Positions 50,452 through 59,455 are shown, counted from the stretch's first letter. The stretch: DNA of 64,000 nucleotides from Streptomyces canus (GCF_041435015.1 NZ_CP107989.1:8060001-8124000), one strand, 5' to 3'. A program made the numbers and translations. Notes: generated from the sequence alone by a model not told the origin.

Positions 50452-50685
50452 ATGATCAAGAAGGTCGTCGCCGCTGCGGCTGCCACTGGTGGCCTGGTTC
50501 TCGCGGGCGCGGGCCTTGCCGTCGCCGATGCGGGTGCTCAGGGTGCCGCTGTGGGCTCCCCGGGTGTTCTGTCCGGCAACGTCGTCCAGGTTCCCGTGCA
50601 CGTCCCGGTGAACGTCTGCGGCAACACGGTCTCCGTGATCGGCCTGCTGAACCCCGCCTTCGGCAACACCTGCATCAACAAGTGA
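50452..50685 (+). CDS. chpH: Short chaplin ChpH
   Basis: A 77-residue secreted hydrophobin-like protein. The signal peptide is residues 1 to about 26 (MIKKVVAAAAATGGLVLAGA, cleavage near AVADA). The single chaplin domain follows (GSPGVLSGNVVQVPVHVPVN, then CGNTVSVIGLLNPAFGNTC), with its two disulphide cysteines. It self-assembles at the air-water interface to coat aerial hyphae and spores (known of the family). The ribosome site AAGGAGGAAT is near-perfect, in keeping with high expression. A strong terminator follows. The match to ChpH is by recall. Confidence 0.96.
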   Translation: MIKKVVAAAAATGGLVLAGAGLAVADAGAQGAAVGSPGVLSGNVVQVPVHVPVNVCGNTVSVIGLLNPAFGNTCINK

Positions 50686-50721
50686 CGTTGTGCCTCGCCC
50701 TCGCTGAAGAGGGGTGAGCCC

Positions 50722-50770
50722 GTCGGCCCCGGAGCGCACGCCATGCGTTCCGGGGCCGACCGGCCTTTTC
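50722..50770 (+). terminator. Rho-independent terminator after chpH
   Basis: A 17-bp stem with one wobble (GTCGGCCCCGGAGCGCA with TGCGTTCCGGGGCCGAC) and a 5-nt loop is followed by CGGCCTTTTC. Placed 37 bp after the chpH stop, it separates chpH from the long chaplin gene. Confidence 0.88.
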
Positions 50771-50834
50771 GAAAAGAAAAAGAACCGCGATGCGGCGGTA
50801 TTTCGAGACAGGGTCGAAAGCAGGGATTCAGCAG

Positions 50835-51701
50835 ATGCGACAAGTCACCCGCAAGAGCCTGATGACAGTGGCGGCCGCGACCGGCGTGATCGCCGCGGCC
50901 GGAGGCGCCGCCCATGCCGACTCGGGCGCGAGCGGATCAAGCACGAACTCTCCCGGCGTACTGTCGGGCAACACCGTGTCGGTGCCGGTGCACGTGCCGG
51001 TGAACGCGTGCGGCAACACCGTGGACGTCGTCGGGCTCCTCAACCCCGCGATGGGCAACAGCTGCGGCAACAAGGGCGGCGGCTCCGGAGCACACGGCGG
51101 CGGTCACCGGGGTCACGGACATGGCGGGCACGGCGGACATGGCGGGCACGGCGGACACGGTGGCTCAGGCTCCGGCGAATCCGGGGGTTCGCACGCCGGC
51201 GGACACACCGGTGGCTCACCCGGCGTGGGCTCGGGCAACCACGTGGAGGCGCCGATCGACGTTCCGGTGAACGTCTGCGGCAACAGCGTCGACCTCATCG
51301 GCATCGGCAACCCCGCCATGGACAACGACTGCGGAAACGGCTCCGGAACCGGCTCCGGCGGCGGGCGGCACACCCCGCCCGGCGGCGGCCACCAGACGCC
51401 GCCCGGATCGCCGGAACAGCCCGGCAGTCCGGGCCACCCGGGTCACCCCGGCCACCCGGGTCACCCCGGCAACCCGGTGGAGCCCGGCCACCCCGGCTTC
51501 CCCGCCACCCCGCCGGGCGCGGGCCACCGGACGCCGGTCGGCGGCAACCACCCCGGTGCCCAGACGGTCACCCAGCCCCTGGGCAGCGCGCAGCTCGCCC
51601 AGACCGGCAGCGACCTGCCGATCGGCCTGGCCCTCCCGGTGGGCGCCGGAGCGCTCCTCGCCGGCACGGTGCTCTACCGCAGGGCACGGGCCTCGGCCTA
51701 G
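50835..51701 (+). CDS. chpC: Long chaplin (ChpC-like) with two chaplin domains and sorting signal
   Basis: A 288-residue cell-wall-anchored surface protein. A signal peptide (to about residue 31) is followed by chaplin domain 1 (SPGVLSGNTVSVPVHVPVN, CGNTVDVVGLLNPAMGNSC), a Gly/His-rich linker (repeated GHGGHG), chaplin domain 2 (SPGVGSGNHVEAPIDVPVN, CGNSVDLIGIGNPAMDNDC), and a Pro/Gly/His spacer with repeated HPGHPG. A sorting tail ends it: LAQTG, a hydrophobic helix and RRARASA. LAxTG is the class E sortase motif, so SrtE enzymes elsewhere should anchor it. ATG 50835 is chosen because the signal begins there. The frame starts at 50790. Confidence 0.93.
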   Translation: MRQVTRKSLMTVAAATGVIAAAGGAAHADSGASGSSTNSPGVLSGNTVSVPVHVPVNACGNTVDVVGLLNPAMGNSCGNKGGGSGAHGGGHRGHGHGGHGGHGGHGGHGGSGSGESGGSHAGGHTGGSPGVGSGNHVEAPIDVPVNVCGNSVDLIGIGNPAMDNDCGNGSGTGSGGGRHTPPGGGHQTPPGSPEQPGSPGHPGHPGHPGHPGNPVEPGHPGFPATPPGAGHRTPVGGNHPGAQTVTQPLGSAQLAQTGSDLPIGLALPVGAGALLAGTVLYRRARASA

Positions 51702-51717
51702 GGCACACCGCGAGAAG

Positions 51718-51751
51718 CGGAGCGGGCCCCGCCGCGGCGGGGCCCGCTCCG
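51718..51751. terminator. Terminator between chpC and the DUF5703 gene
   Basis: CGGAGCGGGCCCCGCC pairs perfectly with GGCGGGGCCCGCTCCG (16 bp) across a two-base centre, 16 bp after the chaplin stop. It lies between convergent genes and could serve both. Confidence 0.8.
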
Positions 51752-51762
51752 TTCTGCCTGTC

Positions 51763-51951
51763 TCACCACGTGGCACGCACCTGGCGGATGATCCGCCGGC
51801 GCAACCGCACCCTGCGGCTGCCATCGCGCATCAGGCTCAGTCGGTCCAACTCCCAGTGTCCGTACTCGGCATGGTCCGTCAGCAGACGTGTGGCGTCCTT
51901 GCGGGAGACCCCCCGCGGTACGTACACGTCGACAAATTCGTATTCCGGCAT
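51763..51951 (-). CDS. DUF5703 small protein
   Basis: A 62-residue basic protein, MPEYEFVDVYVPRGVSRKDA at the start, with a central TRLLTDHAEYGHWELDRL and an Arg-rich C-terminal third (VRLRRRIIRQVRATW). It matches the small actinobacterial family I know as DUF5703, of unknown function. It has no signal or membrane helix. It is divergent from the acidic hypothetical gene at 51999, with only 47 bp between the starts, so the promoters overlap. Confidence 0.8.
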   Translation of the reverse strand: MPEYEFVDVYVPRGVSRKDATRLLTDHAEYGHWELDRLSLMRDGSRRVRLRRRIIRQVRATW

Positions 51952-51998
51952 CGCATCTATTGTGCGGTCCGGGGCCCGGTACGGATAGCGTCTGCACT

Positions 51999-52691
51999 AT
52001 GTCTGATGCTGTGCAGCCCACCGCTGCCGAGGTACGTGCCGCCGCCGAGGCGGTCAAGACCGCGCTCGACCGCCACCTGGCCGCGGTCGAACGGAGGTCG
52101 GGGGAGGACGACCCCGGCGTCTACGAGGCCTTCAACGAACTGGCCGCGGCCGCCGAGGTGTACGACGAGCTGCTCTACGACCGTTACGACGAGGTCACCC
52201 CCTTCGAGATCCCCGGCGCGGAGGACACCGCGCCGTACACGGGCCCGGAGGAGCCGAACGCGCTGAGTGTGCTGATCCGCCGTGACTACGCCGTGGCGGA
52301 GCCGCAGCGGCTGCTGGCGCAGGCCCAGCGGATCGAGGCGGCGGACGACACCGTCGCCACGGAGGCCTCCGGCACGGTGCACGGCGCGCTGGGGGTGCTG
52401 TTCGGCGAGTTCGAGCCCGACGAGATCGCCTCCCGGCACAAGGAGTTCGGCCTCGAGGAGGGCGACTCCACGCTGTGGGTCACCGCGGCCGACGAACCGG
52501 CCGAGCCGGGGGAGTGGCTGGAGGCCCCGTTCGAGCCGGTCGACGTGGAGCGGGTGGTGTGCCGGTTCGATGTCAGCGCGGTCTTCGACGACGACCTTGA
52601 GGACGACCTCGACGACGACGTCGATGACGAGGCCGACGGTGCCGACCTCGAGGACGAGGACCTGGAACCGCTGGACGTGGATCGTCGCTGA
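51999..52691 (+). CDS. Hypothetical acidic protein
   Basis: A 230-residue soluble protein, mostly helical in its first half (AEVRAAAEAVKTALDRHLAAVERRSGEDD), with a middle domain rich in acidic and aromatic residues (VYDELLYDRYDEVTPFE) and a tail of about 30 residues that is almost all Asp/Glu (FDDDLEDDLDDDVDDEADG). I do not recognise a function. The acidic tail suggests interaction with a basic partner. The neighbouring divergent DUF5703 protein is strongly basic, which is suggestive only. ATG 51999 is close to the possible promoter, so the mRNA may be nearly leaderless. A strong terminator follows. Confidence 0.75.
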   Translation: MSDAVQPTAAEVRAAAEAVKTALDRHLAAVERRSGEDDPGVYEAFNELAAAAEVYDELLYDRYDEVTPFEIPGAEDTAPYTGPEEPNALSVLIRRDYAVAEPQRLLAQAQRIEAADDTVATEASGTVHGALGVLFGEFEPDEIASRHKEFGLEEGDSTLWVTAADEPAEPGEWLEAPFEPVDVERVVCRFDVSAVFDDDLEDDLDDDVDDEADGADLEDEDLEPLDVDRR

Positions 52692-52700
52692 GACGAATGA

Positions 52701-52745
52701 GGCGCGGCCCCGGAGGAATGATCTCCGGGGCCGCGCCCCTTTTTC
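52701..52745 (+). terminator. Rho-independent terminator after the acidic protein gene
   Basis: GGCGCGGCCCCGGAG pairs perfectly with CTCCGGGGCCGCGCC (15 bp) around a 7-nt loop and is followed by CCTTTTT, a full intrinsic terminator. It lies 9 bp after the stop and just outside the convergent RecD2-like gene. Confidence 0.92.
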
Positions 52746-52753
52746 GGACGGGG

Positions 52754-55138
52754 TCAGCCGGCCGTCGGTGTCTGTGCCCTGAGGAGGACGGGCAGCCGAG
52801 TCGTTCGCGGCTTGGCCGGGATCTCGGCCACCGCCCTCGGCAGGGCCTGTTCCGCGCCCTGGACCACGGACAGGTGACGGTCCGCCCTGCCGAACGCCGT
52901 GTAGACCCAGGGGCGGGACAGGGCCTGGGTGGCGTCGCCCGGCAGTACCGCGACCACCGCGGGCCAGCGGCACCCCACCGCCTGGTGTGCGGTCAGGGCC
53001 CAGCCGTGACGTACGGACTGCTCCACGCGCTCCTTCGGTACGACGACGGGCTCGCCGGCGCAGGTCAGACGCAGGCCGTCCGCGTCGGCCCCGACCACGT
53101 GGCCCGGGAGCGTACGGCCCGGTGCGGGGGAGTAGGCGACGCGGTCACCGGGGTCGAATCCGCCGAAGCGACCGGGGCCGGGGTTCAGGCGCTCCTTCAG
53201 GGCCGCGTTGAGGGCGCGGGTGCCGGCGGCGCCGCCGTGGCCCGGTGTGATCACCTGGGTCTCGTCGGCGGGCACCCCGAGTGCCCGTGGCACCGAGTCC
53301 GCGACCAGCTGCACGGTCCGGTGCACGGCCTCGCCCGCGTCCCGCACCGGCACGATCACGACCTCCTTGCCGGGGGCCTCGACCTGGTTCAGCTCACCGA
53401 TGCCGATACCGGAGACCAGCTCGCCCAGGGGGCCGGGGTCCGGCCTTCGCGAGGCGACCTGCGGACAGATCCGCGCGGCGAGCAGATCCGCGAACACCCG
53501 TCCGGGCCCCGCCGACCACAGCACGGCCGGATCTCCGCCCAGCACCAGCCGCGCCCCGTCCGGCATCGACTCCACGAGCAGCGCGGCCGTCTCGACGTCC
53601 AGCTGCGGCGCGTCGAGCACCACGAGCAGGTCGAGATCGAACGCCCCGTCTCCGTCCCGACCGGGCCCTTCAGCACCGGAGAGGAGCCCGGCGACGGTGG
53701 CGACGGGCCGGGTGCCGGCCGGGATGCCGCCTGCTGGGCCTGTTACCGGGGGAACGTCGTCCTGCCGCGCGGCCCCGTCCGAGCCGGAGGCGCTCGGCCG
53801 GTCGCCTTGGAGCAGGGCGCTGAAGCGGTCGCGGCCCAGTGGGCTGTGCGTGGCCGCCCATGCCCGCAGCCCCAGCCCTCGCGCCGCTGTCAGCAGCGCC
53901 GCGGGTTCCGTCAGGGACGCCTGGCCGCCGGTGTGCAGGACCAGGCCGCCCGCCGCGACGGCGCGGATCAGCTCGGCGGCCGAACCCTTGGCCGACAGGG
54001 CGGCACGCTCCCAGTCCTCGGCCGAACCGTCCTCCTTGGGCACGGAGTTGATCAGCCGGGCCAGACCGTCGGCGAGGCTCTCCTCCGCGAGGGCGTAGCG
54101 CTCGAGCCCGACCAGGATCCGGACCGGCTGCTCCGCGCCCTCCTCGTCGTCCTCCGAGGGTTCCGGGGCCGCCGGGTCGAGCGCGTCCTGGAAGACCAGG
54201 GCCTCGGCCTCGGCGATGGTGCTCTGTACGGCCGCGTCGGCGTCCGGCACGCCCCGCTGGGCCAGCGCGGCGGTGAGCGCCGGCATCTCCAGCGCGGTGT
54301 GTCCGGCGAGTGCCGCCTGCTCCAGGAGCCAGACGGTGACCGCCCGCCCCCGTCGCTCGTCGTCCGGCGCGCACTCCGCGCCGAGCAGTCCCCGGGCGAA
54401 CCCGTCGGCCTGCTCGGGCCGCACGCCCATGACCCGCAGCAACTGCCAGGGATCCGCCCGCAGCTCCTCGTCGGCCCCTTCCCCGAGGACTGCGGCGACC
54501 TGCGACGCGAGGGCCGTGGGCGCCCCGCCCTCGGCCAGTACACGCTGTACGGCCTCCACGGTCTCCGGCGCGGTCCCGCCGACCGCGACACCTACGCCAC
54601 CGCCGACCCCGGTCGCCTCCGCCGGCACCGGCCGTGGCCGCACCGGCTCCCGGGCGGGCCGACGCGGCGGCTCGGGCTCGCTGAAGACGGCGGCCACGGG
54701 CTTCGCCCCGCTCTCCACCGCCCGTACGGCCGCGAGGAGATCGGCCGCCTTCCCGCTGAGCTTGGCTCCGCTCTCGACGGGCCGCTGCTTCTCGGCCTTG
54801 CGCCGCGCGATCCGCTCCCGCTCGAGCTGCTGAGCCGCCAACTCGGCCTCGGCCTCGGACAACTGCGCCTTGCCCGCACCGTCCGCGTCCGCGCCGGCCG
54901 AGTCACCGCCCTCGCCCGCGTCGGCCTCCGGTTCCTCGCCGCCGACAGGCCGGTCGCTCACGCCTTCAGCGGCCTCGCCCGCGGCCGCGTCCACGTCACC
55001 GCTCTCCGCCACGGAGTCTCCCGCTGATGCGACGCCGTCCGTCGCCCGGCCCGGCGCTCCCCCCGTGCCCTCCGGCTCCGGTGCGGTGCCCCGCGTCCCC
55101 GGCTCGGTCTTCTCCGTGGGCTCCGGCTCCGTGCTCAC
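52754..55138 (-). CDS. RecD2/TraA-like protein with degenerate ATPase motifs
   Basis: A 794-residue protein. A disordered acidic, Ala/Glu-rich N-terminal region (to about 150) is followed by a helix-hairpin-helix-like section (LRADPWQLLRVMGVRPEQADGFARGL, about 225-260), a helicase-like core and a C-terminal UvrD_C_2-like block (LTAHQAVGCRWPAVVAVLP, about 715). The layout follows RecD2 helicases, but the Walker A position (about 395-415) reads LVLHTGGQASLTEP without GKT/S, and Walker B (about 500-515) reads LLVVLDAPQLD without the DE pair. ATP hydrolysis is therefore unlikely. It overlaps the aldo/keto reductase gene upstream by 4 bp. Confidence 0.8.
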   Translation of the reverse strand: MSTEPEPTEKTEPGTRGTAPEPEGTGGAPGRATDGVASAGDSVAESGDVDAAAGEAAEGVSDRPVGGEEPEADAGEGGDSAGADADGAGKAQLSEAEAELAAQQLERERIARRKAEKQRPVESGAKLSGKAADLLAAVRAVESGAKPVAAVFSEPEPPRRPAREPVRPRPVPAEATGVGGGVGVAVGGTAPETVEAVQRVLAEGGAPTALASQVAAVLGEGADEELRADPWQLLRVMGVRPEQADGFARGLLGAECAPDDERRGRAVTVWLLEQAALAGHTALEMPALTAALAQRGVPDADAAVQSTIAEAEALVFQDALDPAAPEPSEDDEEGAEQPVRILVGLERYALAEESLADGLARLINSVPKEDGSAEDWERAALSAKGSAAELIRAVAAGGLVLHTGGQASLTEPAALLTAARGLGLRAWAATHSPLGRDRFSALLQGDRPSASGSDGAARQDDVPPVTGPAGGIPAGTRPVATVAGLLSGAEGPGRDGDGAFDLDLLVVLDAPQLDVETAALLVESMPDGARLVLGGDPAVLWSAGPGRVFADLLAARICPQVASRRPDPGPLGELVSGIGIGELNQVEAPGKEVVIVPVRDAGEAVHRTVQLVADSVPRALGVPADETQVITPGHGGAAGTRALNAALKERLNPGPGRFGGFDPGDRVAYSPAPGRTLPGHVVGADADGLRLTCAGEPVVVPKERVEQSVRHGWALTAHQAVGCRWPAVVAVLPGDATQALSRPWVYTAFGRADRHLSVVQGAEQALPRAVAEIPAKPRTTRLPVLLRAQTPTAG

Positions 55139-56118
55139 AGCGTGCTCCAGTCGTGATCGGGATAGCGGTGCACGGGCACCGACACATCGTCGAGCGCCCG
55201 GCAGATCTCGTCAGGAAGACTAAGGGCCTCCACTGACAATGCCGCCGTGAGCTGCTGCGAGTTGCGCGCGCCGACGATCGGCGCGGTCACTCCCGGCCGG
55301 TCCCGGACCCACGCGAGGGCCACCTGGAGCGGCGTCACCGCGAGCCCGTCGGCCGCCGTGGTCACCGCGTCCACGATGCGGCTCGCGGTGTCGTCGAGGT
55401 AGGGCGCGACGAACGGGGCGAGATGCTCCGAGGCACCCCGCGAGTCGGCCGGAGTGGAGGTGCGGTACTTGCCCGTCAGGACACCACGGCCCAGCGGCGA
55501 GGAGGGCAGCAGCCCGATGCCCAGATCGAGCGCGGCAGGCAGTACCTCCCGCTCGATCCCGCGCTGGAGCAGCGAGTACTCCAGCTGCGTGGCGGCCAGC
55601 CGGGTGCGCGTCCCGGGCGCCGCCAGCTGCCAGGTGCCCGCCTTGGCGAGCTGCCAGCCGCAGAAGTTGGAGACCCCGGCATAGCGGACGCGGCCGCTGC
55701 TGACGGCCAGGTCGAGGGCCTGGAGCGTCTCCTCCAGCGGGGTGCAGGGGTCGTAGGAATGGATCTGCCAGATGTCGACGTAGTCCGTGCCGAGCCGGGC
55801 CAGCGAGTCGTCCAGCGCGGCGAGCAGGTGCCCGCGCGAGCAGTCGACGCGGACGTCCGGGTCGGGCACGCTGCCCGCCTTGGTGGAGATGACCAGGTCC
55901 CGGCGCGGGACCAGGCCTTCTATGAGACGTCCGAGCAGATACTCGGCCTCCCCGTCGCCGTACACGTCCGCCGTGTCGACCAGCGTCCCGCCCGCCTCCC
56001 AGAAGGTTTTCAGGAGGTCCGCCGCGTCGTGTTCGTCGGTGTCCCTGCCCCAGGTGAGGGTGCCGAGTCCGATGCGGGACACGCGCAGGCCGGTCCGGCC
56101 GAGATGCCTCTGCTCCAT
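55135..56118 (-). CDS. Aldo/keto reductase
   Basis: A 327-residue TIM-barrel NADPH-dependent oxidoreductase. The AKR tetrad is visible: Asp in VDTADVYGDGEAE, Tyr in the same segment, Lys in VISTKAGS and His in DIWQIHSYDP. The C-terminal cofactor region has LQVALAWVRDRPGVTAPIVGARN. It is of the large group related to voltage-channel beta subunits and YajO/IolS. The substrate is not determined. ATG 56118 has no strong ribosome site. The RecD2-like gene follows with a 4-bp overlap, so they are cotranscribed although their roles look unrelated. Confidence 0.92.
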   Translation of the reverse strand: MEQRHLGRTGLRVSRIGLGTLTWGRDTDEHDAADLLKTFWEAGGTLVDTADVYGDGEAEYLLGRLIEGLVPRRDLVISTKAGSVPDPDVRVDCSRGHLLAALDDSLARLGTDYVDIWQIHSYDPCTPLEETLQALDLAVSSGRVRYAGVSNFCGWQLAKAGTWQLAAPGTRTRLAATQLEYSLLQRGIEREVLPAALDLGIGLLPSSPLGRGVLTGKYRTSTPADSRGASEHLAPFVAPYLDDTASRIVDAVTTAADGLAVTPLQVALAWVRDRPGVTAPIVGARNSQQLTAALSVEALSLPDEICRALDDVSVPVHRYPDHDWSTL

Positions 56119-56294
56119 GAACGCCGAGATTACTGGCCAGAACCTGTCGCGTGGGTGCCTGTGGACAACGGATTCCGACAGGCGCGCGGAGATCGCCGTC
56201 CGCTCATCGGCACGGGCCGCGACCTGCCCCGGTGCGCCCTGCCGCGCTATGGTCTGCCGACAAGGACGTTACTGATCGGTAAGGGGAATCGGCC

Positions 56295-57350
56295 ATGCAG
56301 CTCGGGATCAACCTCGGCTACTGGGGCGCCGGAATGGACGCGGACAATCTCGCCGTCGCCCAGGAGGCCGACCGGCTCGGATACGCCGTCTGCTGGGCCG
56401 CGGAGGCCTACGGATCGGACGCGGCCACCGTGCTCACGTGGGTCGCCGCCCAGACCGAGCGCATCGACGTCGGCTCGGCCATCTTCCAGATCCCGGCCCG
56501 CCAGCCGGCGATGACCGCGATGACCGCCGCCACCCTCGACTCCCTCTCCGGCGGCCGCTTCCGGCTCGGCCTCGGCGTCTCGGGACCGCAGGTCTCCGAG
56601 GGCTGGTACGGCGTCAAGTTCGACAAGCCGCTGGCACGCACGCGTGAGTACGTCGAGATCGTGCGCAAGGCCATGAGCCGCGAACGCCTCACCCACGACG
56701 GCGAGCACTGGACGCTCCCGCTGCCCGGCGGCCCCGGCAAGCCGCTCAAGCTGACCGTGCACCCCGAGCGCGAGCACATCCCGCTGTACATCGCCGCGAT
56801 CGGCCCGAAGAACCTGGAGCAGACCGGCGAGATCGCCGACGGGGCCCTGCTGATCTTCCCCTCCGCCGAGCACCTGGAGGACACCGCGATCCGGCATCTG
56901 CGTGCCGGGCGGGAGAAGGCGGGCAAGACCCTCGAGGGGTTCGACATCGCCCCGACGCTCCCGCTCGCCCTCGGCGAGGACAAGGACGTGACCACGCTCG
57001 CCGACACCTTCCGCCCCTACACCGCGCTGTACGTGGGCGGCATGGGCAGCCGCAAGCAGAACTTCTACAACCAGCTCGCCCAGCGGATGGGCTTCGAGGC
57101 GGCGGCCGCCGAGATCCAGGACAAGTACCTGGCCGGCGACAAGGACGGCGCAGCGGCCGCCATCCCGCACGACCTCATCGACAAGACCGCCCTGCTCGGC
57201 TCCGTGGACCGCATCGCGGACCGGATGAAGGAGTACGCGGCGGCCGGCGTCACCACCCTCACCCTGGCCCCCGCCGGCTTCACCCTCGACGAGCGGCTCG
57301 CCTCGCTCAGGGCCGGCACCGAGGCCCTGGAGCGGGCCGGGCTCGCATAA
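56295..57350 (+). CDS. LLM-class F420-dependent oxidoreductase
   Basis: A 351-residue luciferase-like TIM barrel. The N-terminus QLGINLGYWGAGMDADNLA, the block SLSGGRFRLGLGVSGPQVSEGWYG and the C-terminal DRIADRMKEYAAAGVTTLTL match the actinobacterial F420-dependent group (Mer/MSMEG-type). Such enzymes reduce or oxidise small molecules using coenzyme F420 rather than FMN (known of the family). The exact reaction is unknown. ATG 56295 follows TAAGGGGAATC. It forms a single-gene unit divergent from the aldo/keto reductase. Confidence 0.9.
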   Translation: MQLGINLGYWGAGMDADNLAVAQEADRLGYAVCWAAEAYGSDAATVLTWVAAQTERIDVGSAIFQIPARQPAMTAMTAATLDSLSGGRFRLGLGVSGPQVSEGWYGVKFDKPLARTREYVEIVRKAMSRERLTHDGEHWTLPLPGGPGKPLKLTVHPEREHIPLYIAAIGPKNLEQTGEIADGALLIFPSAEHLEDTAIRHLRAGREKAGKTLEGFDIAPTLPLALGEDKDVTTLADTFRPYTALYVGGMGSRKQNFYNQLAQRMGFEAAAAEIQDKYLAGDKDGAAAAIPHDLIDKTALLGSVDRIADRMKEYAAAGVTTLTLAPAGFTLDERLASLRAGTEALERAGLA

Positions 57351-57602
57351 CGGCGCCTGCGCACGGACAAACGGTTCGGCCACCGGAGGTTTCCGCGGCC
57401 GTGGTGGGGGCTCGGGGGTCTTCCCCGCCACGGCCGTCACGGGCTTCAACGCGCACGCGCCCTGTGCGGTTACGCCCCTGTCGTGACCCCGGACGTCATC
57501 CTTTCGGCGGAGTTGTCCGCCGCAGCTGTTGCCGCACCCCTCGCGCCGCATTTGACTCTTTCTTTGCGGATTGCCGCCAGTCCGGCAGAGAGGTGCCCCA
57601 CG

Positions 57603-58391
57603 ATGCTTTCGGCCAAGAGTCTGTTCCAGGAGATCCTCGACCACGACGAGTCCTTCCGGCTGTTCTGCTCCATCGCGGCCAGCGGGGAGTCGCAGGGCGG
57701 CTGGGAGAACGCCCGCATCGCGGCGCTGGTACCGCCGAGCGAGCGCGCGCTCGCCCCCAAGATCACCCGGCACGGCGCCGACGAGGACAAGCACGGGCGG
57801 ATCTTCAACGCCCTGATGAGGAAACGCGGTCTCGAACCCGTACCCGTCCCGCCCGAGACGGACTACACGATGCTCCTGGAGAAACACGGCATCGGCCTGG
57901 CCCACGAGAAGCTCAAGGGCGACGAGCCGCTGACCGTGCGGGACATCGTCACCTACCTCGCCCACAGCAGGGTCACCGAACAGCGGGCCTCCGAGCAGAT
58001 GGAGCTGCTGCGCAGGCACTTCGCCGACCACCCCGAGCTCGGCCGGGCGGTGAAGATGATCTCGGGCGACGAGGACAACCACCTCGCCTACTGCCACGAG
58101 GAACTGCTGCGCTTCGCCCAGGCCGGCCACGGCCGCGCCATCCGGCACACGCTCAGGGAGTGCGCGCTGGCCGAGATCCGCGTCTACCGGGACGTCAGCC
58201 TCGCGGTGATGGCCCACATGGGAAGCATCCTCGGCTGGTCCCGGGCGAAGTCCGCCGTCCTCGCCGCGGGCATCCACGGTGTGTACGCCTACGAACGTGC
58301 CGCGGGCTGGCGCCGCATGGTCTCCTTGACGCCACCGGAGCGCCGAGACGCCCTCGGCGGACCCGCCACCTCCGCCCCCGAGTTCGCCTGA
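57603..58391 (+). CDS. Ferritin-like superfamily protein
   Basis: A 262-residue, all-helical protein with paired Glu/His clusters characteristic of a di-iron ferritin-like bundle: HGADEDKHGRIF near residues 59-70 and GDEDNHLAYCHEELLR near 156-171, with further Glu residues in EQRASEQMELL. This pattern (E..H repeated in two halves) fits a non-haem di-iron site, but the enzyme activity or storage role is unknown. GAGAGGTG precedes ATG 57603. The frame is open to 57483 but lacks family sequence. It converges with corA, the stops being 7 bp apart. Confidence 0.82.
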   Translation: MLSAKSLFQEILDHDESFRLFCSIAASGESQGGWENARIAALVPPSERALAPKITRHGADEDKHGRIFNALMRKRGLEPVPVPPETDYTMLLEKHGIGLAHEKLKGDEPLTVRDIVTYLAHSRVTEQRASEQMELLRRHFADHPELGRAVKMISGDEDNHLAYCHEELLRFAQAGHGRAIRHTLRECALAEIRVYRDVSLAVMAHMGSILGWSRAKSAVLAAGIHGVYAYERAAGWRRMVSLTPPERRDALGGPATSAPEFA

Positions 58392-58397
58392 GAACCC

Positions 58398-59393
58398 CTA
58401 CAGCCAGCCCCGGCGCTTGAACAGCCGGTACAGCAGCACTTCCAGAACGCCCATCAGCACGATCACCGCCGGATACGCCCACACCCAGTGCAGCTCCGGC
58501 ATGTGGTCGAAGTTCATGCCGTAGATCCCCGCGATCATCGTGGGGACCGCCGCCATGGCCGCCCACGCGGAGATCTTCCGCATGTCGTCGTTCTGCCGGA
58601 CGCTCATCTGCGCGAGATGCGCCGACAGGACGTCCGACACCAGCCGGTCCAGGCCCTCCACCGACTCGTTCACGCGCGCGAGGTGGTCGTTGACGTCCCG
58701 GAAGAAGGGCCGCGCCCTGTCGTTCACGAACGGCACCGTCCCGCCGTACGCCCCCACGCCCGCGAGCCGGGTCAGCGGCATCGAGAGCGGGACGGTGGCG
58801 CGGCGGAACTCCAGGACCTGGCGCTTGAAGGTGTAGATCCGGGACGCGGTGTGCCGCGAGCCGCCGCCGTCCGGCGAGAACACCTCCGCCTCCAGCTCCT
58901 CCAGGTCGGTCGCCAGCTCCGTCGCCACCTCCAGGTAGTGGTCCACGACGGCGTCGGCGACCGCGTACAACACGGAGGTGGGTCCCTTGCCGAGCAGCTG
59001 CGGCTCCTGCTCGAGGCGCTCCCGTACCGCCTTCAGCGGTGAGCCCACGCCATGACGGACCGTCACCACGAAGGCGTCGCCGAGGAAGAGCATGACCTCG
59101 CCGGTGGAGACGGTGTCGCTCTTCGGCTCGTACACCACCGGCTTGAGGACCACGAACAGCGAGTCGTCGTACACCTCCAGCTTGGGCCGCTGATGGGCCT
59201 TGAGAGCGTCCTCCACCGCCAGTGGGTGCAGTCCGAACTCCCGGGTGACCAGGTCGAACTCCTTCTCCGTCGGCTCGTGCAGGCCGAGCCAGACGAACCC
59301 GCCCGCCGATCGCGCCTCGTCCAGCGCGTCGGACAGGTCCTCGGGCCCCTCCGAACGACGCCCTTCCCGGTAGATGGCACAGTCAACGATCAC
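58398..59393 (-). CDS. corA: CorA-family magnesium/cobalt transporter
   Basis: A 331-residue CorA channel. The N-terminal cytoplasmic alpha/beta funnel (VIVDCAIYREG, then FVWLGLHEPTEKEFD and HPLAVEDAL) leads through a long stalk helix to two C-terminal membrane helices with the filter motif YGMN (IYGMNFDHMPELHW), and a basic tail (LFKRRGWL) ends the protein. It transports Mg2+, and possibly Co2+ or Ni2+. GTG 59393 has GGGAG upstream. It is divergent from the phosphatase operon with 62 bp between starts. Confidence 0.95.
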   Translation of the reverse strand: MIVDCAIYREGRRSEGPEDLSDALDEARSAGGFVWLGLHEPTEKEFDLVTREFGLHPLAVEDALKAHQRPKLEVYDDSLFVVLKPVVYEPKSDTVSTGEVMLFLGDAFVVTVRHGVGSPLKAVRERLEQEPQLLGKGPTSVLYAVADAVVDHYLEVATELATDLEELEAEVFSPDGGGSRHTASRIYTFKRQVLEFRRATVPLSMPLTRLAGVGAYGGTVPFVNDRARPFFRDVNDHLARVNESVEGLDRLVSDVLSAHLAQMSVRQNDDMRKISAWAAMAAVPTMIAGIYGMNFDHMPELHWVWAYPAVIVLMGVLEVLLYRLFKRRGWL

Positions 59394-59455
59394 GGAGTGT
59401 GTTCTCCCGTCGCTCGAAGGACGCCGCGGTTCGGCGTACGCCTACCCTGGGCCGC

